Assembly (NCBI GenBank): GCA_040376925.1
Contig: JBEIPU010000186.1
Location: 1-6,525, forward strand
Reading direction: 5' to 3'
Source: RAM1 sp040376925
GTDB taxonomy: Bacteria > Pseudomonadota > Gammaproteobacteria > Burkholderiales > Burkholderiaceae_C
Length of the DNA stretch: 6,525 nucleotides
The notes under the pieces are model-generated. The model had not been told where the DNA came from and did not search any database. It worked only from the letters and a program-made list of their open reading frames with translations. Positions 1 to 5,334 of the stretch are shown here, one piece after another (position 1 is the stretch's first letter; every line of letters begins with the position of its first letter). The position numbers were made by a program, and so were the translations under genes.

Positions 1-358
1 ATGGCCGCGCGATCTGGCGCAGCCGCATGTTGGCCAGCAGCGGGTAACCCAGCGACAGCACGCCCGAGCCCAGGCGGTATTTCTGCAGGCCCTCCACGCG
101 GCTCAGGTAGCCCAGCAGGGTGAGCGTGTAGGTCAGGCGTGAAACCGTGGGTTTGGGCAGGCCGGTCCGGTCGGAAATCTCGCGGTTGCCCAGCACCGGG
201 TCCACCGCGGTGAACGCGCGCAGCACCTCCATGCCACGCGCCAGGTTCATCGAGAACTGGCGGTCGGCCGTGAGGTCATGGGGGTTGACCAGTCCGGGCA
301 ATGCGATGGCTTGCATGGGGCGTGGAGGGCGTGCGGGTGATGGGCTGCTTTTTTTCAT
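1..358 (-). CDS. IclR-family transcriptional regulator, N-terminal part (cut by window edge)
   Basis: This is the first 119 codons of a DNA-binding regulator; the 3' part lies beyond base 1. Residues about 36-105 read as the IclR winged helix-turn-helix: FSMNLARGMEVLRAF opens the domain, REISDRTGLPKPTVSRL is the helix-turn-helix, LLGYL follows, and KYRLGSGVLSLGYPLL is the wing and linker helix that leads into the effector domain. IclR proteins are usually about 250-270 residues, so somewhat less than half is visible and the ligand-binding domain is absent, which leaves the effector unknown. The ATG at 358 is chosen because it is the first ATG upstream of the domain. A second in-frame ATG at 316 (codon 15) is possible, and neither has a clear Shine-Dalgarno sequence. 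The gene is divergent from a CoA-transferase, with a 23-bp palindrome between them, the usual layout of an IclR regulator that controls itself and a neighbouring catabolic gene. Family assignment is firm; target and effector are inference. Confidence 0.9.
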   Translation of the reverse strand, partial: MKKSSPSPARPPRPMQAIALPGLVNPHDLTADRQFSMNLARGMEVLRAFTAVDPVLGNREISDRTGLPKPTVSRLTYTLTLLGYLSRVEGLQKYRLGSGVLSLGYPLLANMRLRQIARP

Positions 359-398
359 GATCGGCGGGGGTGGGTGGGGCGTCAATGCTTTCGGGGCA

Positions 399-421
399 GG
401 TGTTTCGCTGTGCGAAATGCC
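399..421. promoter_or_regulatory. Putative IclR-type operator, copy 1
   Basis: The sequence GGTGTTTCG-CTGTG-CGAAATGCC forms a dyad. The core TTTCGC-TGT-GCGAAA (403-417) is a perfect 6+6 inverted repeat, and the outer parts fit GGYRTTTCG-N5-CGAAAYRCC. It lies midway in the divergent gap between the IclR-family gene (start 358) and the CoA-transferase (start 459), with its centre about 50 bp from each. The same 9-bp arms with the same 5-bp spacer recur at 3011-3033. IclR regulators commonly bind short palindromes of this size next to their own gene. Assigning this site to this regulator is inference. No convincing -35/-10 pair was recognised beside it. Confidence 0.6.
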
Positions 422-458
422 GATTGTGGTGGGCGGCGCGCTCTGGCAAAACCCTGGC

Positions 459-1667
459 ATGACCCCTACACCTTCCAAAGGCGCGCTGTCCGGCGTGCGC
501 ATCCTCGACATGGCCACGGTGCTGGCCGCGCCCTTTGGCGCCACGCTGTGCGCCGACCACGGCGCCGACGTCGTGAAGCTGGAGCTGCCCGACGGCAGTG
601 ACCCGCTGCGCGGCCTGCAGCCGGTGAAAGACGGCGTGGGCCTGTGGTTCAAGGTGGCCAACCGCGGCAAGCGCGGCCTGTCGCTGGACGTGCGCAAGCC
701 AGCCGGGCGCGCGCTGCTGCTGAAGATGCTGCCCGACTTTGACGTGCTGGTGGAAAACTTCCGCACCGGCACCATGGACCGCTGGGGCCTGGACAAGGAC
801 ACGCTGCTGGCGGCCAACCCGCGCCTGGTGATCCTGCGCCTGACCGGTTTTGGCCAGACCGGGCCCTATGCGGCGCGGCCCGGCTTTGCCCGCATCTTCG
901 AGGCCATGAGCGGCTTCACCAACCTCGCGGGAGAAGAAGGCGGCTCACCGCTGCACATGAACTTTCCCGTGGGCGATGCGGTCGCGGGCGTGTTTGCAGC
1001 GTTCTCGATCGCAGCCGAGGTAGCGCGGCTGCGCGGCGACCCGCAGGCCCGCGGTTGCGAGGTGGACCTGGCCGCCACCGAGGCGCTGTTTCGCCTGCTG
1101 GACCCGCTGGCGGTCGAGCATGAAAAGCTGGGCCTGGTGCGCCGCCCTGCCGGCAACTGCGCAAGCTACACGGCGCCGTCCAACATGTACATGAGCAGTG
1201 AGCGCGTGTTCTTTTCGCTGGTGGCATCGTCCAACCCGATCTTCGTGCGGCTGGCCTGCGCCGTGGGCCGGACCGAATGGGCCACTGACCCGCGTTTTGC
1301 CACCAACCCGGCGCGCGTGGCGAACCTGCGCGCGCTGGACGAAATGCTGGCAGCCTGGTTCATCGCGCGGCCCTGGAGCGAGATCGCAGCCACGCTGGAG
1401 GCCGAGGGCATCCCCTTCAGCAAGGTGTACTCGATAGAAGATATCGAGCGCGACCCGCAGTTCATCGCACGCGAAGCCATCGTGCGTTTGCCGGACGAAG
1501 AGCACGGCAGCCTGCCCGCCCCCTGCATCGTGCCGCGCGTGCCCGGCCGCGACATGCCCATCCCACGCACCGGGCCGGACACCGGCGAGCACAACGCCGA
1601 GCTGCTGGGCGCCTACGGCGTCGATGCTGTGGCGTTGGAAGCACTGCGCGCGCAAGGTGTGGTCTAG
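459..1667 (+). CDS. Class III CoA-transferase (CaiB/BaiF family)
   Basis: Enzymes of this family move coenzyme A from an acyl-CoA donor to a free carboxylic acid in the cytoplasm, through an aspartyl-CoA thioester. The product is 402 residues, the normal family length. Family wording runs along the whole protein: LSGVRILDMATVLAAPFGA at the N-terminus, GADVVKLELPDGSDPLRG, NRGKRGLSLDV, VENFRTGTMDRWGL, LRLTGFGQTGPYA, then NFPVGDAVAG. In the last, Asp173 is the expected catalytic aspartate (compare Asp169 of formyl-CoA transferase). The C-terminal part (EGIPFSKVYSIEDIERDPQF) is also typical. The ATG at 459 is chosen because the family homology starts about ten residues later. The open frame continues upstream to 147, but that stretch runs antisense to the regulator gene, and the in-frame ATG at 417 lies inside the palindrome. 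The substrate cannot be read from sequence. The neighbours, a dehydrogenase and a reductase acting on acyl-CoA-type substrates, suggest activation of an acid for catabolism. Confidence 0.93.
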   Translation: MTPTPSKGALSGVRILDMATVLAAPFGATLCADHGADVVKLELPDGSDPLRGLQPVKDGVGLWFKVANRGKRGLSLDVRKPAGRALLLKMLPDFDVLVENFRTGTMDRWGLDKDTLLAANPRLVILRLTGFGQTGPYAARPGFARIFEAMSGFTNLAGEEGGSPLHMNFPVGDAVAGVFAAFSIAAEVARLRGDPQARGCEVDLAATEALFRLLDPLAVEHEKLGLVRRPAGNCASYTAPSNMYMSSERVFFSLVASSNPIFVRLACAVGRTEWATDPRFATNPARVANLRALDEMLAAWFIARPWSEIAATLEAEGIPFSKVYSIEDIERDPQFIAREAIVRLPDEEHGSLPAPCIVPRVPGRDMPIPRTGPDTGEHNAELLGAYGVDAVALEALRAQGVV

Positions 1668-1679
1668 CCAGTCCCAGTG

Positions 1680-1755
1680 CCACCGCGGATCCGGCTGTGC
1701 CGGTCCGCCGGTGGCGCCCCCTTGAGGGGGGAGCGCCGCAGGCGCTTCGGGGGGG
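1680..1755. repeat. GC-rich three-hairpin intergenic repeat between convergent genes
   Basis: This element fills most of the 90-bp gap between the convergent CoA-transferase and dehydrogenase genes. Three foldbacks can be drawn. The first, 1680-1714, has a 15-bp stem (CCACCGCGGA and CCGGC pairing with GCCGG, TCCG and CGGTGG) with a TGT loop and single bulges at T1690 and C1708. The second, 1717-1730, is CCCCC-TTGA-GGGGG. The third, 1732-1746, is AGCGCC-GCA-GGCGCT, extendable by a G-T and a G-C pair. The second and third can instead merge, because GGCGC at 1713-1717 also pairs with GCGCC at 1733-1737. A G-run (1749-1755) reaches almost to the dehydrogenase stop codon. From memory, elements with CCCCCTTGAGGGGG followed by GCGCC-GCA-GGCGC are abundant between genes in Comamonadaceae. 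There is no T-tract, so it is not a standard intrinsic terminator, though it may end or protect both transcripts. Confidence 0.7.
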
Positions 1756-1757
1756 AG

Positions 1758-2972
1758 TCAATACTCCGTGAGCGGCCCGTCGCGCAGGCAGGGGTTGCGC
1801 TCGGCGCTGGCGGCGCGGCGCGCCACGTCGCGGCCGATCACCGTCTTGTGAACTTCACTGGCACCTTCACCAATCTGGTTGAGCTTGGCGTCGCGGAAGA
1901 ACCGCTCCAGCGGAAAGTCCTGCAGGTAGCCGCGCCCGCCGGTCAGCTGCAGCGCATCGGTCACGACCTTCATGCACAGGTCGGTGGCGTGCAGCTTGGC
2001 CATGGAGGCAAACATGGCGATATCGGCGTCGCCCCGGTCGTACTTCTGCGCGGCGGCAAACACCAGCGCGCGCGATGCCTCGATCTGCGTGACCATGTCG
2101 GCCAGCATCCACTGCACGCCCTGGTGCGACCCCAGTGGCTTGCCAAAGGTGCTGCGGTCGCAGGCATAGGTGGCCGCGATCTCGACCGCGCCGATGGCCC
2201 GGCCCAGCGCCATGGCGGCGTGGCCGATGCGTGCGCGCAGCAAGGCGTCCTGGGCCAGCGAGAAGCCGTCGCCCTCCTCGCCCAGGCGGTGGGTGGCTGG
2301 CACGCGCACATCGGTGAAGGCCAAGGTGGAAATCGGCACACCAAACCAGCCGAGCTTGCCTACCTCTGCGCTGATGTGCACGCCCGGTGCATCGCGCGCC
2401 ACCAGCAGGCCGACGAAGCCTTCACCTGATTCCAGCCTTGCAATCACCATCAGCCAGTCGGCCGTGGTGGCACGGGTGATGAACTTCTTGCCGCCATTGA
2501 GCACGTAATGATCCCCGTCGCGCCGCGCCACGCTGGCCAGGCCGCGAACGTCCGATCCCGCCCCGGCTTCAGTCAAGGCAAACGCCGTCTGGATCTCGCC
2601 CGTGCACAGCCTGGGCAACAGCTCAGCGCGCAATGCGGGCGATGCGCCCGCCACCACGGCGCGTGCCGACAGGTCGGTGCCGGTGATCATGGAGGCGGAT
2701 GTGCTGCACACGCGGCCCAGTTCCTCGATGATGCGGATGCGCAGCACCTGGCGCGCGTCCGTGCCGCCATATTCACGCGGAAAGGCCGTGGCGACCACGC
2801 CCTCGCGCGCCAGCGTGCGAAAGGTGTCCCAGGCAAATACATCGCGCTGCGCCACGGCGGCGGCCTGCGGGCCAAACACGTCGCGGCACAGGGCCCGTAC
2901 CTTGGCCACCATGGCCTGCTCGTCGGCGTCCAGCACCGCCAGCAGGTGATCGGAGAAAAGTCGTTGGGTCAT
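1758..2972 (-). CDS. Acyl-CoA dehydrogenase (FAD-dependent)
   Basis: The enzyme would introduce an alpha,beta double bond into an acyl-CoA in the cytoplasm, passing electrons from FAD to electron-transfer flavoprotein. The product is 404 residues, close to the usual 380-400, with the three parts of the family in order: the alpha-helical N-terminal domain (LAREGVVATAFPREYGG, about 54-70), the middle beta domain with signature FALTEAGAGSDV (131-142) and NGGKKFITRA, and the C-terminal helical domain with DRSTFGKPLGSHQGVQ (272-286) and LQLTGGRGYLQDFPLERFFRD. Glu369 in QIGEGASEV sits where the catalytic base of the short- and medium-chain enzymes lies. The alternative base position of the isovaleryl/long-chain type (RARIGHA) has no glutamate. 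The ATG at 2972 is used; an ATG nine bases upstream (2981, Met-Ala-Ala-Met) is equally possible. The frame stays open to 3215, but that stretch overlaps the divergent reductase gene. Substrate chain length is unknown. The stop codon directly follows the hairpin repeat. Confidence 0.96.
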   Translation of the reverse strand: MTQRLFSDHLLAVLDADEQAMVAKVRALCRDVFGPQAAAVAQRDVFAWDTFRTLAREGVVATAFPREYGGTDARQVLRIRIIEELGRVCSTSASMITGTDLSARAVVAGASPALRAELLPRLCTGEIQTAFALTEAGAGSDVRGLASVARRDGDHYVLNGGKKFITRATTADWLMVIARLESGEGFVGLLVARDAPGVHISAEVGKLGWFGVPISTLAFTDVRVPATHRLGEEGDGFSLAQDALLRARIGHAAMALGRAIGAVEIAATYACDRSTFGKPLGSHQGVQWMLADMVTQIEASRALVFAAAQKYDRGDADIAMFASMAKLHATDLCMKVVTDALQLTGGRGYLQDFPLERFFRDAKLNQIGEGASEVHKTVIGRDVARRAASAERNPCLRDGPLTEY

Positions 2973-3076
2973 GGCAGCCATCTTGGCAGCGGGTCGCCAA
3001 AAGTCGAGCGGGCATTTCGACAGGCGAAACACCGGCTTGCGGTGCGCGGGCGCGCATGGTGTCATGGCTGCCATGA
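2969..3076. repeat. 13-bp inverted repeat covering both divergent start codons
   Basis: The sequence ATGGCTGCCATGA at 3064-3076 on the plus strand recurs exactly on the minus strand at 2981-2969. Each copy begins at an in-frame ATG of one of the divergent genes and encodes Met-Ala-Ala-Met. Each copy also contains a small palindrome, ATGGC-W-GCCAT, so the two copies could be paired protein sites as well as matching translation starts. The arms enclose 82 bp that hold the second TTTCG-N5-CGAAA palindrome. The match is certain; any function is inference, and it may only reflect similar start contexts. Confidence 0.45.
3011..3033. promoter_or_regulatory. Putative IclR-type operator, copy 2
   Basis: Read on the minus strand this is GGTGTTTCG-CCTGT-CGAAATGCC. 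Both 9-bp arms are identical to those of the palindrome at 399-421, with the same 5-bp spacer (19 of 23 positions equal overall). On the plus strand the core is TTTCG-ACAGG-CGAAA (3015-3029). It lies between the divergent acyl-CoA dehydrogenase and oxidoreductase genes, with its centre about 40-50 bp from the start codons on either side, the same geometry as copy 1. I did not notice a third TTTCG-N5-CGAAA elsewhere in the window when scanning by eye. Binding by the regulator at 1-358 is inference. Confidence 0.6.
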
Positions 3077-4074
3077 ACGCTGACCTTCCCGCCGCCTTCC
3101 CGTGCCTGCGCACCCATACCGGCCCCGACGGCGCCACAAGCCGGCTGGAACGCATCACGCCTGCCGACCTGTCTGCTGGCGAGGTGCTGCTGCGCAACCG
3201 CTTTGCCGGCGTCAACTACAAGGACTGCCTGGCCATCCTGGGGCGGGCCAGGATCATTGAAAGCTACCCCCGCATCGCTGGCATCGAAGCCGTGGGCGAG
3301 GTGGTGCACAGCGACGACGCGCGCTTTGTACCGGGGCAGGTAGTGCTGGTGCATGGCTTTCGCACCGGCATTGCATTTGATGGAGGCTTCGCGCAGTACC
3401 TGCGCGTACCGGCAAGCCACGTGATGTCGCTGCCCGCAGGGCTTGACGCCTGGCAGGCCGCCGTGATCGGCGTGCCGGGCTTCACAGCGGGCATGGCACT
3501 GGACCGCTTCCTGCAGGCAGGGCTCACACCGGCATCCGGCCCGGTGGCCATCAGCGGCGCCAGCGGCGCGGTGGGCATGCTGGCCACGGCCATCCTGTCG
3601 CGCGCGGGCTGGCAGGTGGCCGCGCTCACGCGCAAGCCCGCACAAGCCGACGCACTTCGGGCGCTGGGCGCCAGCGAGATCATCGACGCGGATATTGTGA
3701 ATGCGCCGCCCCGCGCGCTGGAGAAAGCCCGCTTTGCGGCTGCCATCGACAACGTGGGCGGCACCACGCTGGCCTGGCTGCTACGCTCCACGCAGGAGAG
3801 CGGCTGCGTCGCCTCAGTGGGCAATGCGGCGGGCAACAGTTTCGAGGGCAGCGTGCTGCCCTTCATCATGCGCGGCATCCAGCACTTTGGTGTGGTGGCG
3901 AATGCGCCCTGGCCTGTGCGCAAGCGCGTGTGGGATCACCTGGGGACTGACTGGCGACCCGATTTTGAGGCGCTGGCCCCGCATGTACGCCAGATTGCGC
4001 TGGAAGCGTTGCCGGCCCATGCCGCTGCGCAGCTGGATGGGGTCACTGCAGGGCGGACGCTGGTGGTTTTATGA
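3073..4074 (+). CDS. YhdH/AcuI-like medium-chain oxidoreductase (acrylyl-CoA reductase / quinone oxidoreductase family)
   Basis: This is a zinc-free medium-chain dehydrogenase/reductase, expected to use NADPH. Members of this subgroup include E. coli YhdH and AcuI, which reduces acrylyl-CoA to propionyl-CoA. The product is 333 residues, against about 325-330 for the family. Supporting wording, in order: RNRFAGVNYKDCLAILGR (about 37-54), the counterpart of SLNYKDALA in YhdH; YPRIAGIEAVGEV; FDGGFAQYLRVPA; IGVPGFTAGMALDR; the dinucleotide-binding loop GASGAVG (162-168); AIDNVGG; and LPFIMRGIQHFGV. The C-terminal GRTLVVL is also characteristic. No structural zinc cysteines are present. The ATG at 3073 fits the family N-terminus best; an ATG at 3064 adds three residues, and neither has a clear ribosome-binding site. 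It is divergent from an acyl-CoA dehydrogenase and shares a palindrome with it. Acrylyl-CoA or another short enoyl-CoA is a plausible substrate by subgroup, but this cannot be proved from sequence. Confidence 0.94.
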   Translation: MNADLPAAFPCLRTHTGPDGATSRLERITPADLSAGEVLLRNRFAGVNYKDCLAILGRARIIESYPRIAGIEAVGEVVHSDDARFVPGQVVLVHGFRTGIAFDGGFAQYLRVPASHVMSLPAGLDAWQAAVIGVPGFTAGMALDRFLQAGLTPASGPVAISGASGAVGMLATAILSRAGWQVAALTRKPAQADALRALGASEIIDADIVNAPPRALEKARFAAAIDNVGGTTLAWLLRSTQESGCVASVGNAAGNSFEGSVLPFIMRGIQHFGVVANAPWPVRKRVWDHLGTDWRPDFEALAPHVRQIALEALPAHAAAQLDGVTAGRTLVVL

Positions 4075-4079
4075 AGCGC

Positions 4080-4256
4080 CTAGAACACCCGTTCCAGAAT
4101 CAGCACGCCAAAGAAACCCAGCGCCGCAATGATGGTCCACTTCAGCGTGACAAGGCCCGCACGCTTGTACCTGTCCTGCCCTGTGCCGGCGTAAAAGGCA
4201 AACAGCACGGCTGCCGCAATGAGCAGCAGCATGATGGCCCAACGAAACAGCAGCAC
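4080..4256 (-). CDS. Small two-helix inner-membrane protein downstream of lpxC
   Basis: An open frame of 58 codons encodes a very hydrophobic protein. Residues about 7-23 (AIMLLLIAAAVLFAFYA) and 36-54 (VTLKWTIIAALGFFGVLIL) each look like a membrane-spanning helix, joined by a short polar, basic loop, TGQDRYKRAG. By the positive-inside rule (Arg29, Lys31, Arg32) the loop should face the cytoplasm. The GTG at 4256 lies 2 nt after the lpxC stop codon, which suggests co-transcription and translational coupling; an internal ATG at codon 9 is the main alternative start but would cut into the first helix. The stop (TAG) is 5 nt from the stop of the convergent reductase gene. I recognise no named family or function. 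The hydrophobic pattern with a clean charged loop, and the tight fit against lpxC, argue for a real gene rather than a chance frame. A role in the envelope is only suggested by position. Confidence 0.75.
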   Translation of the reverse strand: MLLFRWAIMLLLIAAAVLFAFYAGTGQDRYKRAGLVTLKWTIIAALGFFGVLILERVF

Positions 4257-4258
4257 GG

Positions 4259-5182
4259 CTACCAGGCCCGCGCAGGTTGGGCAAAACCAGCCGGCGCGAG
4301 CTTTTCGTCTTCAAAGGTGACCACTTCGTAGGCGTCGGGGCGCGACAGCAGCTCGCGCAGCAGCTTGTTGTTCAGCGCGTGGCCGGAGCGGAACGCGCTG
4401 TAGGCCGCCAGCAGCGGCTTGCCCACCAGGTAGAGGTCGCCCATGGCGTCCAGGATCTTGTGCTTGACGAATTCGTCGTCGTACCGCAGGCCGTCGCTGT
4501 TGAGCACGCGGTAGTCGTCCATGACGATGGCGTTGTCCAGCCCGCCCCCCAGGCCCAGGCCGTTGGCGCGCATCATCTCCACGTCTTTGGTAAAGCCAAA
4601 GGTGCGCGCGCGCGCAATGTCGCGCGTGTAAGAGCCCGAGCCGAGGTCAAACTCCACGCTCTGGCCGGTGGAGTTGACCACGCGATGGGCAAAGTCGATC
4701 TCGAAGCTCAGCTTGTAGCCGTGGTAGGGCGCCAGGCGCGCCCACTTGAGGTTGTCGCCCTGGCCTTCGCGCACCTCCACGGGCTGGGTCACGCGGATGA
4801 ACCGCTTGGGCGCCTTTTGCAGCTCGATACCCGCGCTTTGCAGCAGGAACACAAACGAAGCGGATGACCCGTCCAGGATGGGCACCTCTTCGGCCGTGAT
4901 GTCCACGTACAGGTTGTCAATGCCCAGCCCGGCGCAGGCCGACATCAGGTGTTCCACGGTATGCACCTTGGCGCCGCCGGTGGAGATGGTGGACGCCAGG
5001 CGCGTGTCCGTCACGGCCAATGCGGAAATGGGGATGTCCACCGGCTGCGGCAGGTCCACCCGGCGAAACACAATGCCCGTGTCCGGCTGGGCCGGGCGCA
5101 GCGTCAGCTCCACCCGCTGGCCGCTGTGCAGGCCTACGCCCACGGCCTTGGTCAGGGATTTGAGGGTACGTTGCTGGAGCAT
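4259..5182 (-). CDS. lpxC: UDP-3-O-acyl-N-acetylglucosamine deacetylase LpxC
   Basis: LpxC carries out the committed step of lipid A synthesis: zinc-dependent removal of the acetyl group from UDP-3-O-acyl-GlcNAc in the cytoplasm. The product is 307 residues against 305 in E. coli, and the start MLQQRTLKSLTKAVGVGLHSG matches the family N-terminus. The zinc ligands are in place: His78 in KVHTVEHLMSA, then His241 and Asp245 in KHKILDAMGDL. The catalytic base Glu77 precedes His78, and His268 lies in FRSGHALNNKLLREL. Other family stretches are PILDGSSASFVFLL and RARTFGFTKDVEMMRANGLG. The gene is separated from ftsZ upstream by a strong terminator and so needs its own promoter. It is followed 2 nt later by a small membrane gene. 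The tail ends AGFAQPARAW and lacks the AVLA-type end that marks E. coli LpxC for FtsH proteolysis, so turnover may be controlled differently. Identification is secure. Confidence 0.99.
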   Translation of the reverse strand: MLQQRTLKSLTKAVGVGLHSGQRVELTLRPAQPDTGIVFRRVDLPQPVDIPISALAVTDTRLASTISTGGAKVHTVEHLMSACAGLGIDNLYVDITAEEVPILDGSSASFVFLLQSAGIELQKAPKRFIRVTQPVEVREGQGDNLKWARLAPYHGYKLSFEIDFAHRVVNSTGQSVEFDLGSGSYTRDIARARTFGFTKDVEMMRANGLGLGGGLDNAIVMDDYRVLNSDGLRYDDEFVKHKILDAMGDLYLVGKPLLAAYSAFRSGHALNNKLLRELLSRPDAYEVVTFEDEKLAPAGFAQPARAW

Positions 5183-5189
5183 GGGCGTG

Positions 5190-5195
5190 ATTCTA
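5190..5195 (-). promoter_or_regulatory. Possible -10 hexamer of an lpxC promoter
   Basis: On the minus strand TAGAAT, one base off TATAAT, lies 8-13 nt before the lpxC ATG. No Shine-Dalgarno sequence is seen in between, so a transcript from here would be almost leaderless. No acceptable -35 hexamer is found 16-18 bp upstream and there is no extended -10 TG, so the call is weak. A promoter somewhere in 5183-5265 is expected, because a terminator closes ftsZ just upstream. Confidence 0.22.
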
Positions 5196-5265
5196 CTTTT
5201 GGGTGACAGACTGCGCTGGCGTCTACCTTGATGAGCCCGACAGGCAAAGGCCATCGCGCTGACAT

Positions 5266-5297
5266 AAAAAAGGGTGGGCCCAACTGCTGCCCACCCT
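5266..5297 (-). terminator. Rho-independent terminator after ftsZ
   Basis: Read on the minus strand, a 9-bp perfect stem AGGGTGGGC / GCCCACCCT with a 9-nt loop runs into a run of six T (5271-5266). It begins 37 nt after the ftsZ stop codon. The T-run lies only on the ftsZ side, so the terminator works for minus-strand transcription. It closes the ftsZ transcript, probably the end of the dcw cluster, and separates it from lpxC. Confidence 0.87.
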
Positions 5298-5334
5298 CAA
5301 ACACTCCCCTTGGAGAACCAACTTCTATATCGCG

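Noticed and set aside
147..458. Open frame extending the CoA-transferase about 104 codons upstream.
   Set aside because: It runs antisense through the well-supported IclR helix-turn-helix region and the palindrome, and family homology only begins just after the ATG at 459.
945..1655. Minus-strand open frame of 236 codons inside the CoA-transferase.
   Set aside because: It is a high-GC shadow with no recognisable domain; the opposite strand carries a full family match with its catalytic Asp.
1677..2429. Plus-strand frame of 250 codons running out of the repeat into the dehydrogenase.
   Set aside because: It begins within the intergenic hairpin repeat and is antisense to the conserved dehydrogenase; its His/Arg/Gly-rich composition looks like a shadow frame.
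2773..3645. Minus-strand frame of 290 codons across the dehydrogenase/reductase gap.
   Set aside because: It overlaps both real genes in wrong frames and would cover the operator; no domain is recognisable.
4069..4314. Minus-strand frame of 81 codons at the lpxC 3' end.
   Set aside because: It overlaps the end of lpxC in another frame and has a Cys/His/Arg-rich shadow composition; the neighbouring frame (4080-4256) gives the clear two-helix protein instead.
4277..4867. Plus-strand frame of 196 codons inside lpxC.
   Set aside because: It is antisense to the zinc-ligand region of lpxC, with composition typical of a shadow frame and no domain.
5266..5297. Reading the ftsZ hairpin as a plus-strand terminator too.
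   Set aside because: The T-run exists only on the minus strand; on the plus strand the stem is followed by TCAAAC, and no plus-strand gene precedes it.
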